A program made the position numbers and the translations under genes. 56,374 nt of DNA, from NCBI GenBank assembly GCA_035651755.1, contig DASRFA010000012.1:1-56374 (forward strand). Direction: 5' to 3'. Of this stretch, positions 8,755 to 18,487 are shown in pieces (the first letter of the stretch is position 1; every line of letters starts with the position of its first letter). The notes under the pieces are model-generated. The model was not told where the DNA came from. It saw only the letters and a program-made list of their open reading frames with translations, and searched no databases. The stretch comes from DASRFA01 sp035651755. Lineage in GTDB: Bacteria > Desulfobacterota > Binatia > UBA12015.

Positions 8755-9552
8755 GTGGGTCGCGAGCTCCACGGAAAGGTCGCGATCGTCACCGGCGGCG
8801 CGAGCGGGATCGGGCTCGCGACCGTCGAGCTCTTCGTGGAGGAAGGCGCGCACGTCGTCGTCGCCGACGTGGAAGCCGCGCGCGGCGAAGCCGCCGCGGC
8901 GCGGCTCGGTCCGGCGGCCGCATTCAAGCGGACCGACGTGGCGAGCGCCGACGAGGTCCAGGAGCTGGTCGACTTCACCGTGGCGCGCTTCGGCGGCCTC
9001 CACGTGATGTTCAACAACGCCGGGATCGGAGGCGCGTTCCGCCGTTTCCTCGACGACGACCTCCGGGACTTCGAGCGGGTGACGGCGGTGAACCTCCTGG
9101 GCGTCATGCTCGGGAGCCAGCGCGCCGCGCGGCACATGGCGAAGAGCGGCGGCGGCGCGATCGTCAACACGACGTCGATCGGCGGGATCAACCCCGGGGC
9201 GGGGCTCGTCGCGTATCGCGCCGCCAAGGCGGCGGTCGTGCACTTCAGCCGGTCGATCGCGGTCGACCTCGCGGAGCATGGGATCCGCGTGAACTGCGTC
9301 GCGCCGGCGCACATTCCGACGGCGATCAATGCCGCGTTCGACCAGGGCGAGATCGTGCGCCGCATGCAGCCGCTTCAGCGCGTCGGTCGCCCGCGGGACG
9401 TCGCAGAGGCCGTGCTCTATCTCGCGAGCGATCGCTCGGCGCAGGTGACGGGCATCGTCCTCCCGGTGGACGGCGGGACGACCGCCGGCCGCCCGGTCGT
9501 GCCGGTCGAGGAGGTGACCGCGTCGCGCGTGCGAGATCGCGATGCCGGCTGA
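8755..9552 (+). CDS. SDR-family oxidoreductase
   Basis: A 265-residue classical short-chain dehydrogenase/reductase. The Rossmann turn GGASGIG is at residues 14-20, the NNAG structural motif at about 87-90, and the catalytic residues are Ser141, Tyr154 and Lys158. It starts with GTG only 4 bases after the dioxygenase stop and overlaps the next gene by 11 bases, so it is translationally coupled on both sides. The likely role is oxidation of an alcohol made by the preceding dioxygenase. The C-terminal extension after the usual PVDGG end is about 20 residues long. Confidence 0.9.
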   Translation: MGRELHGKVAIVTGGASGIGLATVELFVEEGAHVVVADVEAARGEAAAARLGPAAAFKRTDVASADEVQELVDFTVARFGGLHVMFNNAGIGGAFRRFLDDDLRDFERVTAVNLLGVMLGSQRAARHMAKSGGGAIVNTTSIGGINPGAGLVAYRAAKAAVVHFSRSIAVDLAEHGIRVNCVAPAHIPTAINAAFDQGEIVRRMQPLQRVGRPRDVAEAVLYLASDRSAQVTGIVLPVDGGTTAGRPVVPVEEVTASRVRDRDAG

Positions 9553-11200
9553 CGTCGTCATCCGCGGAGGCACGGTCTTCGACGGGACCGGCGCGCCCGG
9601 TCGCCCGGCCGACGTCGCGATCGAAGGCGGCGTGATCGCCGAGATCGGGCCGAAGCTCTCGGGAGCGCGCGACCTCGACGCGTCGGGCTGCGCCGTCGCG
9701 CCCGGGTTCATCGACATCCACACGCACTACGACGCGCAGGTCTTCTGGGATCCGGCGCTCCGGCCGTCGTCCTCGCACGGGGTCACGACGGTCGTCGCCG
9801 GCAACTGCGGCTTCACGATCGCGCCCACCCGCCCCGAGCATCGCGAGGTGATCGCGCGCACCCTCGAGAACGTCGAGGACATGGACGGCGCTTCCCTCAT
9901 CGCGGGCATCCCCTGGGAGTTCGAGACCTACCCCGAGTACCGAGCGGCGATCCGTCGGCGCGGGACGGTGCTGAACTTCACGTCCTACGTCGGGCACACG
10001 GCGCTTCGCCTCTACGCGATGGGCGACGCGGCCTACGAGCGCGCCGCGACCGGCGAGGAGATCGAGCGCATGGGGCGGCTCGTTCGCGAGGCAATCGACG
10101 CCGGCGCGGCGGGCTTCTCGACGAGCTTCGCCTACACGCATCGCGGAATCGACGGCAAGCCCGTCCCGAGCCGCTTCGCCGCGCGCGACGAGGTCGAGGG
10201 CCTCCTCTTCGCCGCGGGCCGTGCCGGCAAGGGCGTCGTGCTCGTCGCGGTGCCGGGCCAGCAGTGCGGCTACGCGGACCTCTACGATCTGCAGCCGCGC
10301 GTCGGTCGTCCGTTCAGCTATCCCCTCTTCGCGATGCCGGGCGGCCGCCACCTGATGCAGCTCCGGATGCACCAGGACGCGCTCGCCCGCGGCGTCCAGG
10401 TCTGGCCGCAGGTGACGCCGCGGCCGCTCACGATGCAGTTCACGCTCGAGGACGCGTACAGCCTGAACGTCGGCAAGGTCTTCGGCGACCTGATGCGGCA
10501 CGGCCGCGAGGCGCGCATCGCCGCCTACCGCGATCCCGCCTGGCGAGCACGAGCGGCCGAGGACCTCGAGCGAGCGGAGATGAAGCCGCGCTGGGACACC
10601 TTCGAGGTCTCCGAGTCGCGGCTCTTTCCCGAGCTCGAGGGACGGCGCGTCGTCGAGCTCGCGCGCGAGCGCGGTGCGCGCCCGCTCGACGTCATGTGCG
10701 AGATCGCCCTGGCCGAGGACCTGGCGACCCGCTTCCGCGCCTACCTCGCGAACGACGACGTCGAGGCCGTCGGCCGTCTGCTCGCGCACGAGCAGGTGGC
10801 GCTCGGCCTCTCGGACGCGGGAGCGCACGTCGCGCAGCTGTGCGACGCGCCGCTCTTCACCGACCTGCTCGCTCACTGGGTGCGCGAGCGCGGCCTCATG
10901 CCGCTCGAGCGCGCCGTGCGGAAGATGAGCGGCGAGCCGGCGGACCTCTTCGGCTTCGTGCGCCGCGGCTACCTGCGCGAGGGCTGCTGGGCCGACGTGT
11001 GCGTGTTCGAGCCCGACACGGTCGGCCCCGGCCCGCTGCGCCGCGTGCGCGACTTTCCGGCCGGCGCCGAACGCCTGACGGCGGAGGAGCCGACCGGCGT
11101 GCGGCACGTGCTCGTGAACGGCACGCCGATCCGGAGCGACGGCCGATCGCGCATGGACGAGCTCGAGCGGCGGCCCGGCATGTGGCCCGAGATCGCATGA
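9542..11200 (+). CDS. N-acyl-D-amino-acid deacylase-like amidohydrolase
   Basis: A 552-residue metal-dependent amidohydrolase of the D-aminoacylase/dihydroorotase-like group. The N-terminal beta-sandwich strands (VIRGGTVFDGTGAPG) lead into the metal site His60-x-His62 (HTHYDAQ) and Cys89 (GNCGF), which corresponds to the metal-binding cysteine of D-aminoacylases. A late aspartate lies in LSDAGAHVA. It hydrolyses an amide, possibly of an N-acylated amino acid. It overlaps the SDR upstream and closes the four-gene operon that starts with the aldo/keto reductase. Proteins of this type are common in xenobiotic operons and their substrates are mostly unknown. Confidence 0.88.
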   Translation: MPADVVIRGGTVFDGTGAPGRPADVAIEGGVIAEIGPKLSGARDLDASGCAVAPGFIDIHTHYDAQVFWDPALRPSSSHGVTTVVAGNCGFTIAPTRPEHREVIARTLENVEDMDGASLIAGIPWEFETYPEYRAAIRRRGTVLNFTSYVGHTALRLYAMGDAAYERAATGEEIERMGRLVREAIDAGAAGFSTSFAYTHRGIDGKPVPSRFAARDEVEGLLFAAGRAGKGVVLVAVPGQQCGYADLYDLQPRVGRPFSYPLFAMPGGRHLMQLRMHQDALARGVQVWPQVTPRPLTMQFTLEDAYSLNVGKVFGDLMRHGREARIAAYRDPAWRARAAEDLERAEMKPRWDTFEVSESRLFPELEGRRVVELARERGARPLDVMCEIALAEDLATRFRAYLANDDVEAVGRLLAHEQVALGLSDAGAHVAQLCDAPLFTDLLAHWVRERGLMPLERAVRKMSGEPADLFGFVRRGYLREGCWADVCVFEPDTVGPGPLRRVRDFPAGAERLTAEEPTGVRHVLVNGTPIRSDGRSRMDELERRPGMWPEIA

Positions 11201-11226
11201 TGGAACGCGGGGAGCGCGGCGCGGTG

Positions 11227-12375
11227 TCAGCGCACCGTTCGAAAGAACGCCCGCAGGTCCTCGACGAACAGCTCGGGCTGCTCCATCGCGGCGAAGTGCC
11301 CGCCGCGCGGCAGGACCGACCAATGCGCGACGTTGTAGTGCCGTTCGACCCAGGCGCGCGGGAAGCGCATGACCGGCTCGCGAGGATAGCGCGCCACGCC
11401 CGTCGGTACGGCGACGAACGCGGGCGGCTGCGCCCACCCGCCGCTCCGCCGGGTCTCCCAGTAGAGGCGCGCCGACGAGGTGATCGTCTGGGTCACCCAG
11501 TAGAGCATCACGTTCGTGATCAGCTGGTCGCGGGTGAAGGCGTTCTCCGGGTGGCCGCCGCAATCGCTCCAGCCGCGGAACTTCTCGACGATCCACGCGA
11601 GCAGGCCGGCGGGCGAGTCGTTGAGCGCCACGCCGAGCGTCTGCGGCTTCGTGCCCTGCTCGAGCGCGTAGCCGGACTCGTCGCGCTGGAACGCCGCCAT
11701 CGCCGCGAGATCCGCCTTCTCCTCCGGGGTCAGCGGACCGGGATCGTCGGGACGGGCGGCGAGCGGCATGTTGACGTGGATCGCGACGCAGCGCTCGCCG
11801 TCGAGCGCGCCGATCCGGGTCGCGACCTGCGCGCCCCAATCTCCGCCCTGCGCGGCGTAACGGTCGTAGCCGAGGCGCCGCACGAGCTCGACGAACGCGC
11901 GCGCGATGCGGTCGACGTCCCAGCCGACGGAGCGGGTCGGCTCCGAGAAGCCGTAGCCCGGAAGCGACGGCGCGATCACGTGGAACGCGTCGGACGCGAG
12001 CCCGCCGTACGCTTCCGGATCGGTCAGCCGCGGGACGACGTCGAGGAACTCGACGATCGAGCCGGGCCAGCCGTGCGCGATCAGGAGCGGCAGGGCGTCG
12101 GCGTGCGCCGAGCGCGCGTGGACGAAGTGGATCGACTGGCCGTCGATCCGGGTGCGATAGCTCGGCAGGCGATTCAGCAGCTCCTCTTGTGCGCGCCAGT
12201 CGTAGGCGTCGCGCCAGTACTCGACGAGCTCGCGCAGGTAGTCGATCGGAACGCCGTACTCCCAGCCGGTGCCCTCGATCTGGTCCGGAAAGCGCGTGCG
12301 CGCGAGGCGCTGCCTCAGGTCCTCCAGGACCGAATCGTCGACGTGGACGTGGAAAGGCTCGATCGCCTCGCTCAT
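11227..12375 (-). CDS. Epoxide hydrolase (alpha/beta-fold, EHN domain)
   Basis: A 382-residue epoxide hydrolase related to the microsomal type. The N-terminal EHN domain begins at about residue 5. The oxyanion motif HGWPG is at 101-105, the nucleophile is Asp179 in GGDWGAQ, and the catalytic histidine is near 360 (GGHFAAMEQPE). It adds water to an epoxide to give a diol. The ATG is preceded by GAGGAG. It is transcribed divergently from an SDR whose start codon lies only 34 bases away, so the promoters must overlap. The neighbouring P450 could supply epoxides. Confidence 0.93.
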   Translation of the reverse strand: MSEAIEPFHVHVDDSVLEDLRQRLARTRFPDQIEGTGWEYGVPIDYLRELVEYWRDAYDWRAQEELLNRLPSYRTRIDGQSIHFVHARSAHADALPLLIAHGWPGSIVEFLDVVPRLTDPEAYGGLASDAFHVIAPSLPGYGFSEPTRSVGWDVDRIARAFVELVRRLGYDRYAAQGGDWGAQVATRIGALDGERCVAIHVNMPLAARPDDPGPLTPEEKADLAAMAAFQRDESGYALEQGTKPQTLGVALNDSPAGLLAWIVEKFRGWSDCGGHPENAFTRDQLITNVMLYWVTQTITSSARLYWETRRSGGWAQPPAFVAVPTGVARYPREPVMRFPRAWVERHYNVAHWSVLPRGGHFAAMEQPELFVEDLRAFFRTVR

Positions 12376-12409
12376 GGCTCTCCTCGGCGAGCGTAGGAAG
12401 GATGAACCC

Positions 12410-13153
12410 ATGGGACTCCTCGACGGCAAGGTCGCGGTCATCACCGGCGCCGGCTCCGGGATGGCGAAGGCGTCGACGAAGGTCTTCGTCCGCGAGGGCG
12501 CCCGGGTGGTGGCCGCCGACATCAGCGGCGCGGAGAAGGACACCGCCGCCGAGCTCGGCGACGCCGTGATTCCCGTCCACTGCGACGTCACGAAGGAAGC
12601 GGACGTCGAAGCCTTGATGGCGACGGCCGTGCGTGAGCTCGGACGCGTCGATGCGGTGCTCAACGTCGCCGGCATCGGCACCGCGAGCCCGATCGCCAAG
12701 GTGACGATGGAGGACTATGACAAGACGCTCGACGTCGACCTGCGCGGCGTCCTCCTCGGGATGAAGTACGGCATCCGCGCGATGCTCGAGACCGGAGGCG
12801 GCGCCATCATCAACTGGTCGTCGGTCGGCGGCCTGAACGCATCGCCGCTCGGCACGGGCGTCTACTCCGCGGCCAAGGCGGCCGTCATCTCGATCACGAA
12901 GACGGCCGCCGTCGAGTACGGGCGGAAGGGCATCCGCGCCAACGCGATCTGCCCGGGCTTCATCCTGACCGAGATCATGGGCGCGAGCGGTCGGGCGCAC
13001 TTTCCCGAGATGGTCGAGAAGGCGGCGCTCCGGCGCGCGGGAGAGCCGGCGGAGGTCGCCGAGGTGGCGGCGTTTCTCGCGTCCGACCGCGCCTCGTTCG
13101 TGACCGGGGCGGTGATCCCCGTCGACGGCGGCTGGTCCGCACGCCTCGCCTGA
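12410..13153 (+). CDS. SDR-family oxidoreductase
   Basis: A 247-residue short-chain dehydrogenase. The nucleotide turn is GAGSGMA at residues 13-19 (the usual GIG is GMA). Ser138, Tyr152 and Lys156 form the catalytic set. The ATG has a good ribosome site, GGAAGGA. It is divergent from the epoxide hydrolase and followed 24 bases later by a CYP125/142-like P450, so oxidation of a P450-made alcohol is a sensible role. The substrate cannot be read from the sequence. Confidence 0.92.
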   Translation: MGLLDGKVAVITGAGSGMAKASTKVFVREGARVVAADISGAEKDTAAELGDAVIPVHCDVTKEADVEALMATAVRELGRVDAVLNVAGIGTASPIAKVTMEDYDKTLDVDLRGVLLGMKYGIRAMLETGGGAIINWSSVGGLNASPLGTGVYSAAKAAVISITKTAAVEYGRKGIRANAICPGFILTEIMGASGRAHFPEMVEKAALRRAGEPAEVAEVAAFLASDRASFVTGAVIPVDGGWSARLA

Positions 13154-13177
13154 GCCCGAGACAGCGCGGATCGTCTC

Positions 13178-14404
13178 ATGGCCGTCGACGTCGACCCCCT
13201 GGACCTCGTCGATCCCGCCCGCTTCGCGCGCTGCGGCTCTCCGCACGCGGTGTGGAGGCGGCTCCGCGCCGAGGCTCCGGTCGCGCACCTCGCGCCGCCC
13301 GGCTACCGGCCCTTCTGGGCGATCGCGAAGCACGCCGACGTCGTGGCGATCGCGTCGCAGCCGGAGCTCTTCTCGAGCGCGCACGGGATCATCCTCGGAA
13401 AGGCGGACGCTCCGGCGGCGCCGTCGGAGATGGTCGTGACGCTGGATCCGCCGCGGCACGGGCCGATGCGGCGTGTGGCGAGCCGCAGGTTCACACCGCG
13501 TGCGCTCCACGCGCAGCGCGCGGACGTCGAGCGCATCGCGCTCGAGATCCTCGATCGGGCGGCGACCGGCGGTGACGTCGCCGAGTGCGACTTCGTCGAG
13601 CGCATCGCGGCGCCGCTTCCGATCGCCGTCGTCGCATGCATGCTCGGCGTCCCTGCCCCCGACTGGGACCTCCTCTTCCGCTGGACGAACGAGGTGATCG
13701 GGAAGGACGATCCCGAGTATCGCCGGCCCGGCGAGACGCCGGGTCAGACGATCCGGCGCGCGCGCATGGAGCTGCACGCGTACTTCGAGCGGCTGGTCGA
13801 GCTGCGACGGGGCGATCCCGCCGACGACCTCGTGAGCGAGCTCGTCCGCGCCGAGATCGACGGCGTACCGCTCACGACCCGGCAGGTGCTCTCGTACTGC
13901 GAGCTCATGGTCGAGGCCGGTAACGAAACGACGCGGAACGCGATCAGCGGGGGCCTCCTCGCCTTCTCCGAGCACCGCGGCGAGTGGGAGAAGCTGCGCC
14001 ATCGTCCGGAGCTCCTGTCGCATGCGGTCGAGGAGGTGCTGCGCTGGGTGAGCCCGATCATCCACTTCACGCGCACGGCGACCGAGGACTGCGAGGTGCG
14101 GGGAGCGAGGATCTCGGCCGGCGAGCAGGTCGCCCTCTTCTGGGCGTCGGCGAACCGCGACGAGGAGGTATTCTCGGACCCGTTCGCGTTCCGCGTCGAT
14201 CGCCACCCGAACCCGCACGTCGCGTTCGGCGTCGGCGAGCATTTCTGCATGGGCGCCCACCTCGCGCGCCTCGAGCTCGAGACGATCTTTCGCCACCTGC
14301 TCGCGCGCTTGACGTCGTTCGAGGTGTCCGGCGCCGTGGAGCGGCTGAGCTCGGCGGTCAATGCAGGCTTGAAGCATCTTCCGCTTCGCTATCAGCTGCT
14401 CTAG
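13178..14404 (+). CDS. Cytochrome P450 (CYP125/142-like)
   Basis: A 408-residue soluble bacterial P450. The heme thiolate is Cys357 in FGVGEHFCMGAHLARLE. The I-helix oxygen-activation motif reads EAGNETTRN and is followed by a helix much like that of CYP125 and CYP142, the actinobacterial steroid C26-hydroxylases. This resemblance, which I judge from memory of those proteins, suggests a bulky isoprenoid substrate with a hydroxylatable side chain. It is co-transcribed with the SDR upstream and converges on a second P450 gene with only 6 bases between the stop codons. No ferredoxin gene is in the window. Confidence 0.92.
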   Translation: MAVDVDPLDLVDPARFARCGSPHAVWRRLRAEAPVAHLAPPGYRPFWAIAKHADVVAIASQPELFSSAHGIILGKADAPAAPSEMVVTLDPPRHGPMRRVASRRFTPRALHAQRADVERIALEILDRAATGGDVAECDFVERIAAPLPIAVVACMLGVPAPDWDLLFRWTNEVIGKDDPEYRRPGETPGQTIRRARMELHAYFERLVELRRGDPADDLVSELVRAEIDGVPLTTRQVLSYCELMVEAGNETTRNAISGGLLAFSEHRGEWEKLRHRPELLSHAVEEVLRWVSPIIHFTRTATEDCEVRGARISAGEQVALFWASANRDEEVFSDPFAFRVDRHPNPHVAFGVGEHFCMGAHLARLELETIFRHLLARLTSFEVSGAVERLSSAVNAGLKHLPLRYQLL

Positions 14405-14406
14405 GT

Positions 14407-14418
14407 CGCGCTAGCGCG
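14407..14418. terminator. 12-bp palindrome between convergent P450 genes
   Basis: CGCGCTAGCGCG is a perfect palindrome. It starts just after the stop of the plus-strand P450 and contains the stop codon of the minus-strand P450. With no other space between the genes, it is the only candidate for an arrest or terminator structure. It lacks a T-run, so an intrinsic terminator is doubtful. Confidence 0.25.
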
Positions 14419-15607
14419 TGAACACCGGAAGCGTCTCCCACCCGCGGACCGTCGACGTGGGCGAGAGCTTCGCGTTCTCCCGGTCCACCTCCCACTCCGG
14501 GAACCGCTTCAGGACCTCCTCGAGCGCGACGCGCCCCTCGACGCGGGCGAGCGCCGCGCCGAGGCAGAAGTGGATGCCGTGCCCGAAGGCGAGGTGCTGG
14601 CCCACCTTGCGGTGGATGTCGAAGCGGTCGCCGTCGGGGTGACGCCGATCGTCCCGGTTCGCGGCGCCGATGAGGAGCATGATCGCGCTCCCGGCGGGTA
14701 CGGGCCGACCATGGTGCTCGACGTCGCGGACCACGAATCGCGACGCGTGCGGCGCGGGGGGCTCGAAGCGGAGCAGCTCCTCGATGGCGTTCGGGATCAG
14801 CGAGAGATCCTCCACGAGCTGCCGGCGTTGGTCCGGGTGGTCGGCGAGCACCTTGCCGGCCCAGCCGATGAGCCGGGTCGTCGTCTCGTTTCCGGCTCCC
14901 GCGATCACGTGGACGTAGGTCAAGACCTCCTCGCGGGTGAGCCGTCGCGTGACGCCGGTCTCGTCCTCGAACTCGGCGGTCAGGAGCTCGGTCATCAGGT
15001 CGTCCGACGGATGCTCGGCGCGCCACTCGATGTACTCGGCGAAGATCTCCCCACCCATGCGCTCGACGGAGGGCTTCATGGGCTCACCCGGCCTGGTCCG
15101 CAGGTTGGCGTCGACGTGATCGCGCACGGCCTCCTGGTCCGACTCGGGGATGCCGAGCAGCATGCCGATCGTCCGCATCGGCATCTGGGCGCCGAGGTCG
15201 GCGACGAAATCGAACCGCCCGCTGCCGACGATGGGATCCAGGCTCCGGGCGCAGAACTCGCGGATCTTGCCCTCGAGGGCGTTCATCTTCCGGGGCGTGA
15301 ACACGCGCGACATGAGGCCGCGGTGGACGGTGTGGACGGGGGGATCCTCGAAGATGATCACGCCGGGCGGAAAGGTCAGGTTGGCCTTGATCAGCTCGAT
15401 GATGGCGCCGCGACCGGAGATGTAGGTCTCGCGGTCGTTCAGCGCCTTCTCGACGTCGTCGAAGCGGCTGAGCGCGAAGAAGTCGTGCACGTCGTTGTGG
15501 TAGAGGGGCGCCTCTTCCCGGAGACGCCGGAACACGGGATACGGATCGGCGTTGATCGCGACGTCGTAGGGGTCGTAGTAGACGTCGCTCCGGTCGGCCG
15601 CCGTCAC
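14411..15607 (-). CDS. Cytochrome P450
   Basis: A 398-residue soluble P450 with Cys348 in FGHGIHFCLGAALARVE and the I-helix motif AGAGNETTTRL. It begins with GTG, overlapping the stop of the aldehyde dehydrogenase gene (GTGA), so it is translationally coupled to it. It is the last gene of an operon of acyl-CoA dehydrogenase, aldehyde dehydrogenase and P450. That order fits stepwise oxidation of a terminal carbon to alcohol, aldehyde and acid. It differs clearly from the neighbouring convergent P450 and probably has a different substrate or regiospecificity. Confidence 0.92.
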   Translation of the reverse strand: MTAADRSDVYYDPYDVAINADPYPVFRRLREEAPLYHNDVHDFFALSRFDDVEKALNDRETYISGRGAIIELIKANLTFPPGVIIFEDPPVHTVHRGLMSRVFTPRKMNALEGKIREFCARSLDPIVGSGRFDFVADLGAQMPMRTIGMLLGIPESDQEAVRDHVDANLRTRPGEPMKPSVERMGGEIFAEYIEWRAEHPSDDLMTELLTAEFEDETGVTRRLTREEVLTYVHVIAGAGNETTTRLIGWAGKVLADHPDQRRQLVEDLSLIPNAIEELLRFEPPAPHASRFVVRDVEHHGRPVPAGSAIMLLIGAANRDDRRHPDGDRFDIHRKVGQHLAFGHGIHFCLGAALARVEGRVALEEVLKRFPEWEVDRENAKLSPTSTVRGWETLPVFTR

Positions 15608-17097
15608 GCGGGACCTCCGCTCGTCTTCGGAGCCGGCTGATCGAGGATCATCGTCTTGGACTCGAGGTACGGATACACGCCCTCCGTCCCGCCCTCCCGC
15701 CCGATCCCCGACTGCTTGAACCCGCCGAAGGAGATCGTGAAGTCGGTCTTGAAGGCGTTGTGCCCGACCGTGCCCGCGCGGAGGCGGCGGCCGACCGCGT
15801 ACGCGCGCTCGGGATCGTTCGTGAACACGGACGCGTTCAAGCCGTAGATCGTGTCGTTGGCGAGCTGGATCGCGTGCTCCTCGCTGTCCGCGGGAATGAC
15901 GCTCAGCACCGGGCCGAAGATCTCCTCGCGTGCGATCGTCGAGCCGTTGTCGACGTCCGCGAACACCGTCGGCTCGATGTAGTAGCCGCGCTCGAGGTGC
16001 GGCGGACGTTTTCCGCCGGTCGCGACGCGCGCGCCTTCCTGCCGCCCCTTCGCGATGTACGACTCGACGCGATCACGCTGCCGCGCCATCGCGAGCGGCC
16101 CCATCTCGGACGACGCCTCGAACGGGTCGCCGACCTTGACCTTGCCGAAGCGCGCCGCGAGCGCGTCGACGAAGTCGTCATGCCGGCTCCTCCCGACGAT
16201 GAGCCGCGTCAGCGACGAGCAGACCTGCCCGCTCAGGAAGCGCGCGCTCTGCGAGATCGATTCCGCGGCGGTGTCGAGGTCGTAGTCGTCGAGGATGACG
16301 GCGGGCGACTTTCCGCCGAGCTCGAGCGTGCAGCGCGCGATGCGCTCGCCGCAGATCGAGCCGATCCGCCGGCCGGCCGCGGTCGATCCGGTGAAGCTGA
16401 TCTTGTCGACGCCGGGATGGCGGACGAGCCGCTCCGAGACCTCCCGGTCCGCCGTGACGACGTTCAGAACGCCATCCGGGAGACCGATCTCCTCGCAGAT
16501 CTCCGCGAGCAGGTACGGCGCGGCGGGAGCCTCCGGCGAGCCCTTCAGGACGACGGTGCAGCCCGCGATGAGCGCGGGCGCCGTCTTGTGCGCGACCAGC
16601 GCGTTGGGCGCGTTCCACGGAATGATCGCACCGACGACGCCGACCGGCTCGCGCACGAGGAGGGCGCGCTTCCCGTCGAGCGTGACGTGCGGCTCCTCCC
16701 ACTCGAAGCCGTCGGCGAGGCCGGCGTGGAAGCGGAAGGTCTGGATCGGCCCGAGCACCGCGCGCTTCGCGATCGAGTGCAGGACCCCCGATTCGCGGGT
16801 CCACGTGTCCGCGAAGGCTTCCGCCTTCGCCGCCCATGCGTCGGCGATCCTGCCGAGCCACGTCGCGCGCTCGTGATGCGTCATGCGCGGCCACGGCCCG
16901 TCGTCGAACGCCTTCCGCGCCGCGGCGACCGCCCGGTCGACGTCCGCGACCTGCGCCTCCGCGACCGAGAGGAACACGTCCTCGGTGGCGCTGTCGCGGA
17001 CGTCGATGCGCGCGCGCGAAGAAGGCTCGACCCACGCGCCGCCGATGAAGAAGCGGTCGGGCCGGCGGATTCGCTGCTGGATGGCTTCGTTCGACAT
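15604..17097 (-). CDS. NAD(P)-dependent aldehyde dehydrogenase
   Basis: A 497-residue aldehyde dehydrogenase. Asn162 (IIPWNAP), the general base Glu259 (TLELGGKS) and the nucleophile Cys293 (SGQVCSS) are all present, as is the FTGSTAAG nucleotide loop. It oxidises an aldehyde to the carboxylic acid. The ATG at 17097 follows GAGGGAAG at good spacing. An ATG at 17124, which overlaps the upstream stop codon (ATGA), is the alternative and would add nine residues. It sits between an acyl-CoA dehydrogenase and a P450 in one operon. Confidence 0.93.
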   Translation of the reverse strand: MSNEAIQQRIRRPDRFFIGGAWVEPSSRARIDVRDSATEDVFLSVAEAQVADVDRAVAAARKAFDDGPWPRMTHHERATWLGRIADAWAAKAEAFADTWTRESGVLHSIAKRAVLGPIQTFRFHAGLADGFEWEEPHVTLDGKRALLVREPVGVVGAIIPWNAPNALVAHKTAPALIAGCTVVLKGSPEAPAAPYLLAEICEEIGLPDGVLNVVTADREVSERLVRHPGVDKISFTGSTAAGRRIGSICGERIARCTLELGGKSPAVILDDYDLDTAAESISQSARFLSGQVCSSLTRLIVGRSRHDDFVDALAARFGKVKVGDPFEASSEMGPLAMARQRDRVESYIAKGRQEGARVATGGKRPPHLERGYYIEPTVFADVDNGSTIAREEIFGPVLSVIPADSEEHAIQLANDTIYGLNASVFTNDPERAYAVGRRLRAGTVGHNAFKTDFTISFGGFKQSGIGREGGTEGVYPYLESKTMILDQPAPKTSGGPA

Positions 17098-17120
17098 CGT
17101 TCTTCCCTCGCTCACGTCGG

Positions 17121-18308
17121 TCATCCGCGTGGCAGACCGAGGACTCTCTGGGAAAGGATGTTGCGCTGCACCTCGGACGTGCCGGCGTAGATCGTGGCGG
17201 CGCGCGACCAGAGGTATCCGTACTGCCAGCGCCCCCGGTCATGCGCCTCCGGCGCGCGCTCGTCGAGCTGGGCGTACGCGCCCGAGATCCAGGTGGCTGC
17301 ATCCATGATCCGCTGCTCGAGCTCGCTCCACAGCACCTTCAGGATCGATGCTTCGGGGCCGGGCCGACCGGACCGCATGATTCCGGAGATGCTGCGGTAG
17401 GCCGAGAGCCTCAGCACCTCGACCTCGATCGCGAGCTGCGCCAGCCTTTGCCGGACCAGCGGGGCCGCGGACGAAGGCATGTCGCGCCCCACCCGGCGTG
17501 ACAGCTCCGTCATCACCTCGACGTGCTGCTTGAGGCGCTGGTACGGCACGACCGTGCCGCGCTCGTGAGACAGCGTCGTGATCGCGATGTCCCAGCCGCG
17601 GTCGATCTCGCCGACCACGCGATCGAGCGGGATCGCGACGTTCTCGAAGAACACCTCGTTGAACCAGGCGACGCCCGTCATCTCGACGAGGGGCCGGATG
17701 GTGATCCCCGGCGTCCTCATGTCGAGCAGCGCGAAGGTGAGCCCGCGGTGCTTCGGCGCGCTCGGATTCGTGCGCACGATCAGGATGCACCAGTCGGCGT
17801 AGCGGGCGTAGCTCGTCCACACCTTCTGCCCGTTGACGACCATGCGGTCGCCTGCGATCTCGCCGCGCGTCCGGAGCGCGGCGAGATCGGAGCCGGCGCC
17901 GGGCTCGGAGAAGCCCTGACACCAGACCTCGTCGCCGCGCAGGATCGGCTCGAGAAAGCGCTTCTTCTGCGCGTCGGTGCCGTGGTGGATCAGCGTCGGA
18001 CCGGTCAGCCGGAGCCCGATCGCGATGTCGATCATGTCGGGCGCTCCGGCCGCGAAGCACTCCTCGTGGAAGATGAGCTGCTCGAGCGGCGAGAGCGCCT
18101 GGCCGCCGTACTCCTTGGGCCATGCGAGCCCTGCCCACCCCCCGTCGTAGAGCTTCCGCTGCCACCGCCGGGCGAACGCGATCTTCTCGGCGGGAGTCTG
18201 GGGCTTCGGAGAGCTCGGACTCGCCCAGCCGTCGGGAAGGTTGGCGCGAAGCCATTCCCGCACGCGCGCGCGGAAGGTCTCCTCGGCCGGGGAGAACGCG
18301 AGGTTCAT
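17121..18308 (-). CDS. Acyl-CoA dehydrogenase
   Basis: A 395-residue FAD acyl-CoA dehydrogenase. The FAD-binding stretch (QGFSEPGAGSDLAALRT, then WTSYA) and the C-terminal AGTSEVQRNILSQRVLGLPRG are clear. The glutamate that usually precedes GTSE is alanine (IYAGTSE), as in many FadE proteins of steroid catabolism, where the base is a glutamate on an earlier helix. A candidate here is the Glu of LSHERG. It introduces an alpha-beta double bond into an acyl-CoA. It is the first gene of the operon with the aldehyde dehydrogenase and P450. Confidence 0.92.
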   Translation of the reverse strand: MNLAFSPAEETFRARVREWLRANLPDGWASPSSPKPQTPAEKIAFARRWQRKLYDGGWAGLAWPKEYGGQALSPLEQLIFHEECFAAGAPDMIDIAIGLRLTGPTLIHHGTDAQKKRFLEPILRGDEVWCQGFSEPGAGSDLAALRTRGEIAGDRMVVNGQKVWTSYARYADWCILIVRTNPSAPKHRGLTFALLDMRTPGITIRPLVEMTGVAWFNEVFFENVAIPLDRVVGEIDRGWDIAITTLSHERGTVVPYQRLKQHVEVMTELSRRVGRDMPSSAAPLVRQRLAQLAIEVEVLRLSAYRSISGIMRSGRPGPEASILKVLWSELEQRIMDAATWISGAYAQLDERAPEAHDRGRWQYGYLWSRAATIYAGTSEVQRNILSQRVLGLPRG

Positions 18309-18487
18309 CGTCGCAAGGTCGACTGTCGAAGAAGTAGAGCCCTATTCTCCTTTTTCGCGACGGTCAAGCGGCCCGATCTCGAGTACGACCCGTACGCGAC
18401 CGCGCCGAGCGCGCGCGCACGACCACCGTGCGCGGTTGGCAGCGCCTCCCGGTGCTCGTTTCGCCGGACCTCCGACGGCCCGCGGAA

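Noticed and set aside
9326..14377. A very long open frame on the minus strand (about 1680 codons)
   Set aside because: It runs antisense to five well-supported genes and its product is a low-complexity Arg/Ala/Asp-rich chain. Such frames are expected in very GC-rich coding DNA.
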